From contig NZ_CM000745.1 of NCBI RefSeq assembly GCF_000161455.1, positions 4,787,429 through 4,842,584 on the forward strand: 55,156 nt of DNA. The letters are read 5' to 3'. This document shows, piece by piece, positions 8,227 through 16,762 of the stretch. The notes below the pieces were generated by a model that ran no database searches, was not told the DNA's origin, and was given only the letters and a program-made list of their open reading frames with translations. The position numbers were made by a program, and so were the translations under genes. The DNA comes from Bacillus pseudomycoides DSM 12442 (GTDB taxonomy: Bacteria > Bacillota > Bacilli > Bacillales > Bacillaceae_G). Position 1 is the stretch's first letter, and every line of letters begins with the position of its first letter.

Positions 8227-8988
8227 CTAGTTTCTTGTCCGCGTCACATACGGATAAATCGGATCTCTTAATTCGAAGTCATACGTTTCTCCATTCACAA
8301 TTCCTACCACCTTCTCACTGTCATATAAATCCAGTAAGAAACCGGCCATTTGTTCAGCTGTATGGAACTTTGGAACAATACCATCATATTCAAAATTATC
8401 AACATCATAGGAGCGTTTTGCAAATTCGGTCTCTGTTGCAGCAGGAGCCAAGACTTTTGCTTGCATGGCTGCCCCTTTTCCTTTCAATTCTTGTGCAAGC
8501 CCTTCTGTAAAGGCACTTACATAGAACTTTGTCGCGCAGTAGGTCACAGCATCGGCAACAATCAGATATCCTCCTCCTGAAGAAATATTGATGATTTGCG
8601 TTTCTTTAACATCTGCATAGTCACGCACATAAAGAGAGGACAACAAGGTTAAGGCTTCAATATTCAAATGAAGCATCGTCTCAATCTTATTTAAATTTTG
8701 TTCCCCAACGGAAGCAAAGTTTCCAAATCCAGCATTGTTGATCCAGGTCTCGATCTGATAGTCCTGAAGACTTTCGTAGAATGCATAAACATTTGTGGTA
8801 ACAGATAAATCAACAGTTCGAATGACAACATCCAGGTCTGCGTTAACGTCAGCCACTTTTGATTTTAGCTTTTCCAATTCCTCCGTTCTGCGAGCTGCTA
8901 TGATTAAGTTTTTTCCGCGAGCCGCAAAAGCAAGAGCCGTTTCATACCCAATTCCTGAACTGGCACCCGTAATAACTGTATATTTCAT
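8227..8988 (-). CDS. SDR-family NAD(P)-dependent oxidoreductase
   Basis: 253 residues, a classical short-chain dehydrogenase. The cofactor loop TGASSGIGYETA is at residues 6-17, NNAGFG at about 85-90, and the catalytic Ser in INISSGGGYL. YCATKFYVSA near residues 150-160 is the YxxxK pair. AARRTEEL after beta-2 suggests NADP preference. The substrate is not predictable. It is transcribed divergently from a MerR regulator, and its promoter (9045-9075) has the stretched spacer and palindrome of MerR control. It is therefore probably induced by the regulator's ligand or stress signal. Confidence 0.9.
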   Translation of the reverse strand: MKYTVITGASSGIGYETALAFAARGKNLIIAARRTEELEKLKSKVADVNADLDVVIRTVDLSVTTNVYAFYESLQDYQIETWINNAGFGNFASVGEQNLNKIETMLHLNIEALTLLSSLYVRDYADVKETQIINISSGGGYLIVADAVTYCATKFYVSAFTEGLAQELKGKGAAMQAKVLAPAATETEFAKRSYDVDNFEYDGIVPKFHTAEQMAGFLLDLYDSEKVVGIVNGETYDFELRDPIYPYVTRTRN

Positions 8989-9044
8989 ATAAATCCCTCC
9001 TGAATTTTATCCAATTGATTTTATTGTGAACGAACTATGAGTTG

Positions 9045-9075
9045 ATTATAATGATTAGAGTTAACTCTAAGTCAA
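9045..9075 (-). promoter_or_regulatory. MerR-type operator-promoter for the SDR gene
   Basis: On the minus strand, TTGACT (9075-9070) and TATAAT (9050-9045) are separated by exactly 19 bases. The spacer region carries the perfect 16-base palindrome TTAGAGTTAACTCTAA (9055-9070). Overlong 19-base spacers with a central dyad are the hallmark of promoters that MerR proteins untwist to activate. The MerR gene starts 27 bases beyond, in the other direction. Confidence 0.85.
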
Positions 9076-9101
9076 GAAAAAAATTAATCTGGAGGTTTCT
9101 T

Positions 9102-9464
9102 ATGCACACCATTGGTGAAGTGGCTAAAATTTTAGGGATAAGTACACATACATTGCGGTATTACGAAAAGGAAAAAATTATAACTCCGGTTCGTGATGCC
9201 AGCGGAGACAGGCGATATAACGATTCACATATTAAATGGCTACAATTTGTTATCAAGTTAAAAGAAACACAAATGCCTATCGCGAAAATAAAGAAGTATG
9301 CTTCATTAGTTTTAGAAGGAGAACATACTACACTAGAGCGATTAAGCCTTTTAAAAGAACATAAAGACGCTATTAAGAAACAAATCAGAACATTAAAAGC
9401 TGCAGATGAGATGCTTGAATATAAAATTGCCGCTTATAAAGATTTCATCAGTAAACGAGATTAG
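9102..9464 (+). CDS. MerR-family transcriptional regulator
   Basis: 120 residues from the ATG at 9102, which follows GGAGGTTTCTT. Longer in-frame starts lie inside the operator and are unlikely. The N-terminus MHTIGEVAKILGISTHTLRY is the MerR winged helix with the TLRYYE signature. A dimerising coiled coil follows (LLKEHKDAIKKQIRTLKAAD). There is no Cys-based metal site, so this is the YfmP/BltR-like class that senses organic ligands or stress, not a metal sensor. It probably activates the divergent SDR gene and controls itself through the shared operator. The plus-strand end runs into an IS240-derived relic within about 100 bases. Confidence 0.9.
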   Translation: MHTIGEVAKILGISTHTLRYYEKEKIITPVRDASGDRRYNDSHIKWLQFVIKLKETQMPIAKIKKYASLVLEGEHTTLERLSLLKEHKDAIKKQIRTLKAADEMLEYKIAAYKDFISKRD

Positions 9465-9563
9465 ATGCAGGCTCTATAAGGGTAATCACCACATCTCCAT
9501 GGGGTAGAAGGAGCATCCATCGATTTTGGAGTAATCATCTGTCCAATAAATATAAAAATTGAG

Positions 9564-9757
9564 GGTTCTGTTGCAAAGTTTGAAAAAAGCATAAACAGGT
9601 TGGTAAATGAGGAACAATGTTTAGGAAGTAGCCAGTAATTGTTGAAGTTCATTGTACGTTGAAAAGACGGAGTCTCTTTGAAAACTTCGCATTTGTGTTT
9701 CTCCTTACTCTTTTTTTCTAGAGTGTGGTCTCATTTAGAAAACTTTGCAACAGAACC
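9564..9757. mobile_element. 194-bp IS240/IS6-family relic (MITE-like)
   Basis: Bounded by perfect 17-base inverted repeats: GGTTCTGTTGCAAAGTT at 9564-9580 and its complement at 9741-9757. The interior has no transposase frame of useful length, so this is an internally deleted copy. The right 71 bases match the solo end at 6287-6357 with one mismatch. No target-site duplication is visible at its edges. Confidence 0.75.
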
Positions 9758-9840
9758 TGTTTCGGATATTGGGAATATTCCATTAGAAGCACATTGAAAT
9801 AACTAAGCCTATGTGGAGCCTTAGTTTAAGGAGAAATAAG

Positions 9841-9888
9841 AGGTAAGTACATATTTAACATAACTAATATGTACTTACCTTTATTTTT
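9841..9888. terminator. 15-bp perfect hairpin terminator
   Basis: AGGTAAGTACATATT / AATATGTACTTACCT with a 10-base loop, then TTATTTTTT on the plus strand. Its minus-strand side follows the ABC permease gene by about 80 bases, so it can serve convergent transcription. A weaker AACTAAG/CTTAGTT hairpin sits just before it. Confidence 0.7.
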
Positions 9889-9968
9889 TGAGGATTTTTA
9901 ACTTTTAGGTCTTGATAATGAAAGTAAGCGTGTTTTTTCATTCTGCCAGTAAATTATCTCATTCATTA

Positions 9969-11849
9969 TTACTTTGAAACTTGTTCTTTTGGCAAAACCA
10001 TTCCTTTATATAGTTGCACCGTTATCCAGTAATATACAACATAAATAATAAGAAAAATTCCAATTGGCATCCACACTTTTACAAACGGATCAACTAAGAA
10101 GAGGCGGAACAAGTTAAGTCCTACTAAAATATGTGAAATACCAATGATAGCCGGGAAGATAAAGAGATATGAAATTTCTTTATAGATACTACGCGACAAC
10201 ATACTACGGCGTACTCCAATTTTTCGAAGCATTTCATAGCGACGTACATCACGAGAAGCTCCTGTTAAAATTTTAAACATAAGAGAGCTCGCCATCATAG
10301 CTAAGAATGCAACTCCAAGGAAGAACCCCATAAACATCGTACCGCTCATGAAACTATTCATAAATTGGTAAGTTGTCATTTTTGTATATAATTCTACTTT
10401 TCCGCCTTTTGCTTTTTCTACTAACTCTTTTTGTCGTTGATCAATATCTATTAACAACGGTTTATATTTTTGTAAGTCATCCACTTGCACTAGCGTGACA
10501 CTATGTTCTGTTCCTTGAATGTTTTTATAATGGTCCTTATCTGCAATTCGAACAGGTTTCCCGTTGAATTGATTGTGTGTAACTTGAACTTCTCTTATGA
10601 TTGCATCATTCCAATCACTTGGCATATGTGGAAGTTTACTTGCTGCCTCAGGTGCTTCCATAGATGTATAAAGAGGTTCCATTAATGGTTCTTTTACACG
10701 TTTACGTACAGGCTCTTTGACATTCTTTGTATCTTGATGATCAGAAATGAGTGGTGGCTTTGTAGTTAAATTTTCTCGTAAATAATAGACTGCTTCCCCG
10801 TCCACTTTATATTTATAAGTTCGTTGCTCTTCAATTTTCATTTGTTTTAATGCCGCTATATCTTTTTCATTCGGATCATGAATTGTCGCATCATAGACTC
10901 GAGAAAAATCCGTCATAATACCAACATTTTTTTGAAAAGCCATTCCAGCTGTCATCGCCCCTGCACCAAGTGCAATTAGCATCGCGACAGTCCCAAGTAC
11001 CCGAGATAAACTATTTATTCGAAAACGAAGCTGAGCATATGTAAAACTATTTAAACCTGTTTCATTTCGTTTTTTGTTGCTTTTTAACTTTGTTACAAAC
11101 AATGGTAACAATGAACTAAAAATAAAATATGTCCCTATCGTTGTAGCACCCGTTGCTAGTATAAATCCTATTTCACGTAACTTGTCTATATGCAGTATAG
11201 AATAGTATCCTGTTCCTAACAGTAACACTCCCATTACAGTAAAAATGATAACACGACGTTTACTCTTTTCTATTGTATCTTGTGTTTCATCTTCACGAAG
11301 TAGCTCAAGTTCAGTTTGACGCAATAACCGTATACTATTGATAAATCCAGTAATAATAAATAAGACCAAGAAGAATCCACATGTAACAAGAACTGCAGGT
11401 ATATAAAATGGTGCATAGCCTTTCGCCGAAATTTCTAAACCATTCATTAAAAAATTCCCCGCTGCACTTGCTAGTAATATTCCTACAATAATCCCAATAA
11501 TAATGCTGATAATTCCCATACCGAATGTTTCGATAAATAATAACTGAGCAACTTTTTTCTTCTTTGCACCGAGCATCATATACATACCAAGCTCTTTCCT
11601 GCGCAATGTAAGTAAAAAGGAATTCGCATATACGATATAAAAGACCGTAATGAAGGAAAGTAAGACAGCACCAACCCAAAATACAAGGCGAATACTATTA
11701 ATCATACTATTATCTTTTGTAAATTGACTGTTAATCGCCATCGTTTGAAACATATAGAAAATACTGATACTAATGACAAGACCAACAAGCAAAACAAGAT
11801 AGTCCTTTAACATTTTTTTCATACTATGACGTGATAATTTCAATAACAT
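9969..11849 (-). CDS. BceB/FtsX-type ABC transporter permease
   Basis: 626 residues. It shows the BceB layout: one TM at about 18-38, an FtsX-type TM cluster at about 55-170, further TMs at about 195-245 and 280-305, a large extracellular domain (about 310-505), and three C-terminal TMs. FtsX-type motifs such as RRKELGMYMMLGAKKKKV and RRYEMLRKIGVRRSML flank the coupling regions. BceAB pairs remove or sense cell-wall-active peptides such as bacitracin-like lipid II binders. The gene follows the ATPase gene by 11 bases. No histidine kinase or response regulator lies next to it, unlike typical bceRSAB loci, so its signalling partner must be elsewhere. Confidence 0.85.
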   Translation of the reverse strand: MLLKLSRHSMKKMLKDYLVLLVGLVISISIFYMFQTMAINSQFTKDNSMINSIRLVFWVGAVLLSFITVFYIVYANSFLLTLRRKELGMYMMLGAKKKKVAQLLFIETFGMGIISIIIGIIVGILLASAAGNFLMNGLEISAKGYAPFYIPAVLVTCGFFLVLFIITGFINSIRLLRQTELELLREDETQDTIEKSKRRVIIFTVMGVLLLGTGYYSILHIDKLREIGFILATGATTIGTYFIFSSLLPLFVTKLKSNKKRNETGLNSFTYAQLRFRINSLSRVLGTVAMLIALGAGAMTAGMAFQKNVGIMTDFSRVYDATIHDPNEKDIAALKQMKIEEQRTYKYKVDGEAVYYLRENLTTKPPLISDHQDTKNVKEPVRKRVKEPLMEPLYTSMEAPEAASKLPHMPSDWNDAIIREVQVTHNQFNGKPVRIADKDHYKNIQGTEHSVTLVQVDDLQKYKPLLIDIDQRQKELVEKAKGGKVELYTKMTTYQFMNSFMSGTMFMGFFLGVAFLAMMASSLMFKILTGASRDVRRYEMLRKIGVRRSMLSRSIYKEISYLFIFPAIIGISHILVGLNLFRLFLVDPFVKVWMPIGIFLIIYVVYYWITVQLYKGMVLPKEQVSK

Positions 11850-11860
11850 GATCTCGCCCC

Positions 11861-12628
11861 CTATTTGGATTCAGCCGCTGAGCCCATATGAGCAAGCACA
11901 CCTAAAATATCTTGATAGAAATCCTCTCGTGTTCCTTGGCGTTTCAATTCTTTATAGAGTAGCCCATCTTGAATAAATAGAATCCGCTCACAATAACTTG
12001 CACTAAATGCATCATGCGTTACCATTAATATACTTACTCCATGATTTTCATGTAAGTCTTGCATCGCTTCTAATAAACTCTTCGCATTTTTGCTATCAAG
12101 TGCTCCTGTTGGTTCATCCGCTAATACAATGGCCGGATTATGTACTAAAGCTCGTGCTGCAGCTGTTCTTTGTTTTTGTCCACCAGAGACAGCTGATGGA
12201 TATTTTGTTAAAATTTCAACAATATCTAATTTCTGTGCAACCTCATTTACTTTCCCGCTTATCTCACTTGAAGGCACTCCTTGTAGTGAAAGTGGCAAAG
12301 CAATATTCTCATAGATCGAGAGATTTTCAAGCAAATTAAAATCTTGAAAAATAAACCCCAGTTTTTGAGAACGGAAATCTGATAAAGCGTTCCCCTTCAT
12401 TGAAGTAATATCTGTGCCTGCTATCGTCACACTTCCTCCTGTCGCATGATCAAGTGTACTAATTACATTTAGTAGTGTCGTTTTTCCAGATCCAGAAGGT
12501 CCCATAATCCCAACGAATTCCCCTTCTTGTATCGTAAGCGATACCCCTCTTAATGCTTTTGACTGGCTTTCATTTCTTTTGCCATATGTTTTCTCCACAC
12601 TTTCTACTGTCACTACATTTGTTGCCAT
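11861..12628 (-). CDS. ABC transporter ATP-binding protein (BceA type)
   Basis: 255 residues from the ATG at 12628, which follows GGGATGGAGTGATAGGA. An upstream in-frame ATG at 12673 would add 15 residues without a good site. Walker A is GPSGSGKTT, the Q-loop lies in FIFQDFNLLENLS, the signature reads VSGGQKQRTAAARAL (slightly altered from LSGGQ), and Walker B is IVLADEPTGALD with the H-loop at VTHD. This is the LolD/MacB/BceA branch that pairs with FtsX-type permeases. It forms a two-gene operon with the permease and probably gives peptide-antibiotic resistance. A dyad with direct repeats lies about 190 bases upstream. Confidence 0.9.
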   Translation of the reverse strand: MATNVVTVESVEKTYGKRNESQSKALRGVSLTIQEGEFVGIMGPSGSGKTTLLNVISTLDHATGGSVTIAGTDITSMKGNALSDFRSQKLGFIFQDFNLLENLSIYENIALPLSLQGVPSSEISGKVNEVAQKLDIVEILTKYPSAVSGGQKQRTAAARALVHNPAIVLADEPTGALDSKNAKSLLEAMQDLHENHGVSILMVTHDAFSASYCERILFIQDGLLYKELKRQGTREDFYQDILGVLAHMGSAAESK

Positions 12629-12812
12629 TCCTATCACTCCATCCCTTTTGTATATCATTACTTTGTCATACATTTCTTAGATTTCTCCTACATAAATTCT
12701 TAAGATTTTTTTAATTTTTCATTTTTTTATAACAAAATTGATAAAAAATCTTATATCCTTTACTTTCTTTTTTAATATTCTCACTTTTACTCACAATCTT
12801 CCTGCGATTTAT

Positions 12813-12839
12813 CTTACATTCACCTTACATTTTTGTAAG
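12813..12839. promoter_or_regulatory. direct repeat plus dyad, candidate response-regulator site
   Basis: CTTACAT occurs twice, 11 bases apart (12813 and 12824). The second copy is half of a perfect dyad CTTACA-TTTT-TGTAAG (12824-12839). One-turn-spaced repeats are typical OmpR-family sites, and BceR-type regulators control such ABC operons. It is about 190 bases upstream of the ATPase start, with no obvious promoter between, so the assignment is tentative. Confidence 0.35.
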
Positions 12840-12934
12840 GGGCAAAAATAACAACCTGAAATCCCCCACCTACACTTTGCTTAGAAGCGGGCGCTTCTAA
12901 ATATATTAAGACAAACATAATTTAAAATAAGTAA

Positions 12935-13084
12935 AAATGGAGAGGAGAGCCGTCGACATATATTAAATCAGACCATGGTTATATCCTTTACAAGGAATCT
13001 AGTGGAATGAATATAGTTTTAGAGATTAAAAAGAAGAATGATGGATGGAAAGTAGAAAATAAACAGGTTAAAAATGATTTTTAA
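12935..13084 (+). pseudogene. C-terminal remnant of a hypothetical protein
   Basis: An open frame without a start codon reads STYIKSDHGYILYKESSGMN and then EIKKKNDGWKVENKQVKN to a stop at 13084. It looks like the last 45 residues of a small secreted or lipoprotein-like domain; DGWKVEN endings are common in such folds. The upstream part is absent and the sequence before it is non-coding, so the gene has lost its N-terminal part. No ribosome site is visible. Confidence 0.5.
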
Positions 13085-13122
13085 CGACGAACAACTTCAA
13101 ATAATTTCTTTATGATAGTAAA

Positions 13123-13157
13123 AAACACACTACTTACTTAAAGTAGTGTGTTTCAAC
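13123..13157 (-). terminator. terminator of the ThrRS gene
   Basis: AAACACACTACTT / AAGTAGTGTGTTT, 13 base pairs, with a short A/T loop. It lies 20-50 bases after the stop of the ThrRS gene. On the minus strand the downstream flank is TTTTTTACTATC. Confidence 0.7.
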
Positions 13158-13176
13158 CCGATTGATTTATGATTTA

Positions 13177-15102
13177 TTACTTAGATCCTTTATTATAAAC
13201 TTCCTTCCGTATACTTTCCATAAATGCAGATAGCGAAACCACTTCAGATTTTTCTTCACCATATTTACGCACATTTACAGATCCATTTTCCATTTCTTTA
13301 TCCCCAATAACAAGAATGTATGGTATCTTTTGGAGCTGTGCCTCTCGTATTTTATACCCTAGCTTTTCACTACGAGCATCTCGTTCGGCTCGAAGGCCAA
13401 CGCTCTTTAACTTTTCTTCAATTTCCTTTGTATATTGTTCATGTACTTGATTGGAAACAGGAATCACCTTTATTTGAACCGGAGCCAACCATGTTGGGAA
13501 TGCCCCTCCGAAATGTTCAATTAGTATTCCTAGGAAACGATCAAAAGAGCCTAATACAGCACGGTGAATAACAACCGGTCTTCTTTTCTCATTTCTTTCA
13601 TCAATATAATTCAAGTCAAATTTCTCTGGCATTTGGAAATCAAGCTGAACTGTTCCACATTGATGGCTTCTTTGTAAAGCATCTTTAATATGAAAATCAA
13701 TTTTAGGTCCGTAAAATGCGCCATCTCCTTCGTTCACTCTATAGTTATAATTTAATGATTTCAGCACATTCTCGAGAGACGATTCAGCTTGGTTCCATAA
13801 CTCATCATCACCCATTGAATCTTCAGGTCTTGTTGAAAGCTCCACTTCATATTCAAAACCGAATGTTCTATAGACATAGTCAATTTGTTTTAACACTGAC
13901 TTTATTTCACTTTCTATTTGCTCAGGTGTCACAAATAAATGTGCATCATCCTGACAAAATGTACGAACTCTTAATAATCCATTTAATGCACCGCTGAATT
14001 CGTGGCGATGTACTTGACCAAATTCACACATTCGAATTGGTAAATCGCGATATGAATGTAGCTTATTTTTAAAGATAAGCATGTGTCCAGGGCAATTCAT
14101 CGGTTTTAATGCAAAGCTTTTGTTGTCTACCTCTGAAAAATACATATTATCTTTATAATGATCCCAGTGCCCTGATTCTTCCCATAGCCCCTGATTCATC
14201 ATAATGGGAGTACGCACTTCTTGGTAATCATAGTTTTGTTGTATTTCTCTTAAAAAAGACTCTAATTCATTTCGAACGATTTGTCCTTTCGGTAAATAAA
14301 AAGGCATTCCTGGTGCTTCTTCCGAGAACATAAATAATTCAAGTTCATTTCCTAACTTACGATGGTTTCTCTTTGCTGCTTCTTCTACAAAATGCAAATA
14401 GCTTTCTAATTCTTTTTGAGAAGAAAACGCAACGCCATATATACGCTGAAGCACTTGATTATTACTATCCCCGCGCCAATATGCACCGGAAACGTGAGTT
14501 AATTGAAATGCTTTCAGGTAGCCAGTTGACGGTAAATGTGGACCACGACATAAATCAACAAATTCTCCTTGTTTATAAATCGTTACAATCTCATTTTCAG
14601 GGATTGCTTCTAAAAGCTCCAACTTTAGGTGATCATTTACATCTTTGAAAAGCTTTTCTGCTTCTTTTCGAGTGATTTCAACTCGCTCTATTTTCAAATT
14701 TTCATTCACAATATTCTTCATTTCTTTTTCAAGTTTAGGTAAGTCTTCAACACCTATACTACTTGGAAGATCCATATCATAATAAAAACCATTTTCTATA
14801 ACAGGTCCTACGCCAAGTTTTACATCACCGTATATTCTCTTTACAGCCTGCGCTAATATATGTGCAGAAGTATGTCTTGCAACTTCTATTCCTTCCTCTG
14901 AATCCATAGTTATAATTTGAATTTTGGCATCCTGTTCGATATTTCGACGTAAGTCAAATAATTGATCATTCACCTTTCCGGCTACTGCTTTCTTTTTTAA
15001 ACTTGAACTAATTGAGGCTGCAATCTCTTCTAGAGTAATTCCTTTTACATAGTCTTTGGCACTACCATCTGGAAAAATAATGTTAATCATCTGTTCTCTC
15101 AT
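13177..15102 (-). CDS. thrS: threonyl-tRNA synthetase
   Basis: 641 residues, full length. Domains in order: N-terminal TGS (residues 1-65), editing domain with HTSAHILAQAVKR (about 77-89, zinc/editing His residues), class II catalytic core with motif 2 around RMCEFGQVHRHEFSG and zinc ligands in MNCPGHM, motif 3 in HRAVLGSFDRFLGILIEH, then the anticodon-binding domain to the end. It charges tRNA-Thr in the cytoplasm. The ATG at 15102 follows GGAGCG. Two tandem T-box leaders precede it, so it is switched on when Thr-tRNA is uncharged. B. subtilis has a second, strongly T-box-controlled gene, thrZ; whether this is the main or the stress copy cannot be told from the window. Confidence 0.95.
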   Translation of the reverse strand: MREQMINIIFPDGSAKDYVKGITLEEIAASISSSLKKKAVAGKVNDQLFDLRRNIEQDAKIQIITMDSEEGIEVARHTSAHILAQAVKRIYGDVKLGVGPVIENGFYYDMDLPSSIGVEDLPKLEKEMKNIVNENLKIERVEITRKEAEKLFKDVNDHLKLELLEAIPENEIVTIYKQGEFVDLCRGPHLPSTGYLKAFQLTHVSGAYWRGDSNNQVLQRIYGVAFSSQKELESYLHFVEEAAKRNHRKLGNELELFMFSEEAPGMPFYLPKGQIVRNELESFLREIQQNYDYQEVRTPIMMNQGLWEESGHWDHYKDNMYFSEVDNKSFALKPMNCPGHMLIFKNKLHSYRDLPIRMCEFGQVHRHEFSGALNGLLRVRTFCQDDAHLFVTPEQIESEIKSVLKQIDYVYRTFGFEYEVELSTRPEDSMGDDELWNQAESSLENVLKSLNYNYRVNEGDGAFYGPKIDFHIKDALQRSHQCGTVQLDFQMPEKFDLNYIDERNEKRRPVVIHRAVLGSFDRFLGILIEHFGGAFPTWLAPVQIKVIPVSNQVHEQYTKEIEEKLKSVGLRAERDARSEKLGYKIREAQLQKIPYILVIGDKEMENGSVNVRKYGEEKSEVVSLSAFMESIRKEVYNKGSK

Positions 15103-15118
15103 TTTAATCGCTCCATTT

Positions 15119-15368
15119 CATAAATAAAAAAGCACACTCATCCCTAATAATAGGGACGAGCGTGCTTTTACCCGTGGTTCCACCCAGATTCCCATCATAC
15201 TAAACATACAATGGCTTCTTTTGCGGTAACGTCGCTTACACGGCACTAGATACTTTTATTTTCCCCAGTGCAGCTCTAAGGTGGTAAGTTATTTCACTGC
15301 GTTAGGAAGTTCTCAGCACTCCTTCCCTCTCTGTATAACCGTTAAAAATAACTCGTGTCCTTTTCTTC
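15119..15368 (-). promoter_or_regulatory. T-box riboswitch, copy proximal to thrS
   Basis: The minus strand carries the T-box sequence TGGGTGGAACCACG (around 15186-15173), which pairs with the tRNA acceptor end. A terminator follows (AAGCACGCTCGTCCC / GGGATGAGTGTGCTT, then TTTTTTATTT, 15170-15122). Stem I holds an AACTTACCACCTTAGAG segment in which ACC is the likely Thr specifier codon. It sits directly before the thrS ribosome site. Confidence 0.9.
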
Positions 15369-15384
15369 GCTTATTATGAATTTA

Positions 15385-15640
15385 AAAATAAAAAAGCATA
15401 CTCATCCCTAATAATAGGGACGAATATGCTTATATTCGTGGTTCCACCCAGATTCCCATCATATTAAACATACAATGGCTTCTTTTGCGGTAACGTCGCT
15501 TACACGGCACTAGATACTTTTATTTCCCCAGTGCAGCTCTAAGGTGGTAAGTTATTTCACTGCGTTAGGAAGTTCTCAGCGTTCCTTCCTTCTCTGTACA
15601 ACCGTTAAAAATAACTCGTGTCCTTTTCTTTGCTTTTAAT
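15385..15640 (-). promoter_or_regulatory. T-box riboswitch, distal copy in tandem
   Basis: Near-identical copy of the leader at 15119-15368, shifted by 264 bases. It has the same stem I with ACC specifier segment, the same GGGTGGAACCACG and its own terminator (15432-15387). Two units in series need two uncharged tRNA readings before thrS is transcribed, giving steeper control. The high identity points to a recent duplication. Confidence 0.9.
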
Positions 15641-15717
15641 AACACATCCATTAATTGTTATTTACTATACCCTATTCATTTTATTTTTGCAAGTGTCAAA
15701 AAATATTTTTTGTTCAA

Positions 15718-15765
15718 TAAAAAAAGGGAAACCAAAAACAATTTTCATGTTTTTTGATTTCCCCT
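15718..15765 (-). terminator. terminator of the RluF-like gene
   Basis: On the minus strand GGGAAATCAAAAAAC pairs with GTTTTTGGTTTCCC across a short loop and is followed by TTTTTTT. It lies just after the stop at 15773. Confidence 0.75.
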
Positions 15766-15772
15766 ATCTTTT

Positions 15773-16489
15773 TTACCAATCTTGTGGTTCGTAGTTTAAG
15801 TCTGCAAATAATCTTTTTTTCTCTTTCTTCGTTAAATCTCTCCACTGCCCAACTGGTAAATTATTCAACTGGATATTCATAATTCGCGTACGTTTTAATG
15901 TGTATACTTGATAACCTAAAGCTTCACACATACGACGAATTTGGCGATTTAATCCTTGTGTTAAAATAATTTGGAATTCATATTTTGATAACTGTGTTAT
16001 TTCACAAGGAAGTGTTTTTGTTCCTAAAATTTTAACACCCGCTGCCATTTCTTTTAAAAATTCAGGCGTAATCGGTTTATCTACTGAAACAATATATTCT
16101 TTTTCATGTTTATTTTCAGCACGTAAAATTTCATTAATAATATCGCCATCATTCGTTAACAAAATTAAACCGTCTGAATCTTTATCAAGACGTCCAACGT
16201 GATTAATTCGTAAAGGATGATTCACTAAATCGATAATGTTACCTTTAACTGCCTTTTCACTTGTACATGTAATACCTACTGGTTTATTTAAAGCGATATA
16301 CACATGGTCTCGAGCAATTCGAAGCTGCTCTCCATTTACTCGCACGTCATCACCTGGTTGTACTTGGTCACCTATTTTTGCAACCTTTCCGTTAATAATT
16401 ACTCTTCTTTCATTAATTAACTTATCTGCTCCGCGTCTAGATGCTTTTCCAGATTCACTAATAAATTTATTTATACGCAAGTTAGGCAC
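15773..16489 (-). CDS. rluF: 23S rRNA pseudouridine synthase, RluF/RsuA type
   Basis: 238 residues. An N-terminal S4 RNA-binding domain (RINKFISESGKASRRGADKL, residues 4-60) is followed by the RsuA/RluF catalytic domain. GRLDKDSDGLILLTNDGD near residues 98-115 carries the catalytic Asp (GRLDxDSxGL), and LTQGLNRQIRRMCEALGY near 177-194 is the conserved C-terminal motif. It isomerises a specific uridine in rRNA. The annotated GTG lies only one base from AAGGA; a TTG at 16480 (giving LRINKF as in most relatives) is an equally good start. RluB or RluE cannot be ruled out, but the S4 domain and short length favour RluF-like. Confidence 0.85.
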   Translation of the reverse strand: MPNLRINKFISESGKASRRGADKLINERRVIINGKVAKIGDQVQPGDDVRVNGEQLRIARDHVYIALNKPVGITCTSEKAVKGNIIDLVNHPLRINHVGRLDKDSDGLILLTNDGDIINEILRAENKHEKEYIVSVDKPITPEFLKEMAAGVKILGTKTLPCEITQLSKYEFQIILTQGLNRQIRRMCEALGYQVYTLKRTRIMNIQLNNLPVGQWRDLTKKEKKRLFADLNYEPQDW

Positions 16490-16762
16490 ATCCTTTTTTC
16501 TAAAAATTTCAAGCTCACACTGCTTCTACCGTACAATAACAAAAGGGTAAGCCTCCTAATATAACTTAAATATATTAACACGAAAGGGTATCTGACGTCT
16601 TCTATAATTTTCATGTTTAAAAGAAAAGAGTTCGTCTTATTGAACTACATACCAATAATACATTCGCTGCATGCCTTCTACTTTTAAACTAATAATTCAT
16701 ACAACTATAACTACTAAAATCATTCATCCTAGATATACACCATTTATTCACTTTTTTTATAA

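Noticed and set aside
9556..9765. Target-site duplication around the IS240-type relic.
   Set aside because: The eight bases on each side do not match, so no duplication can be claimed.
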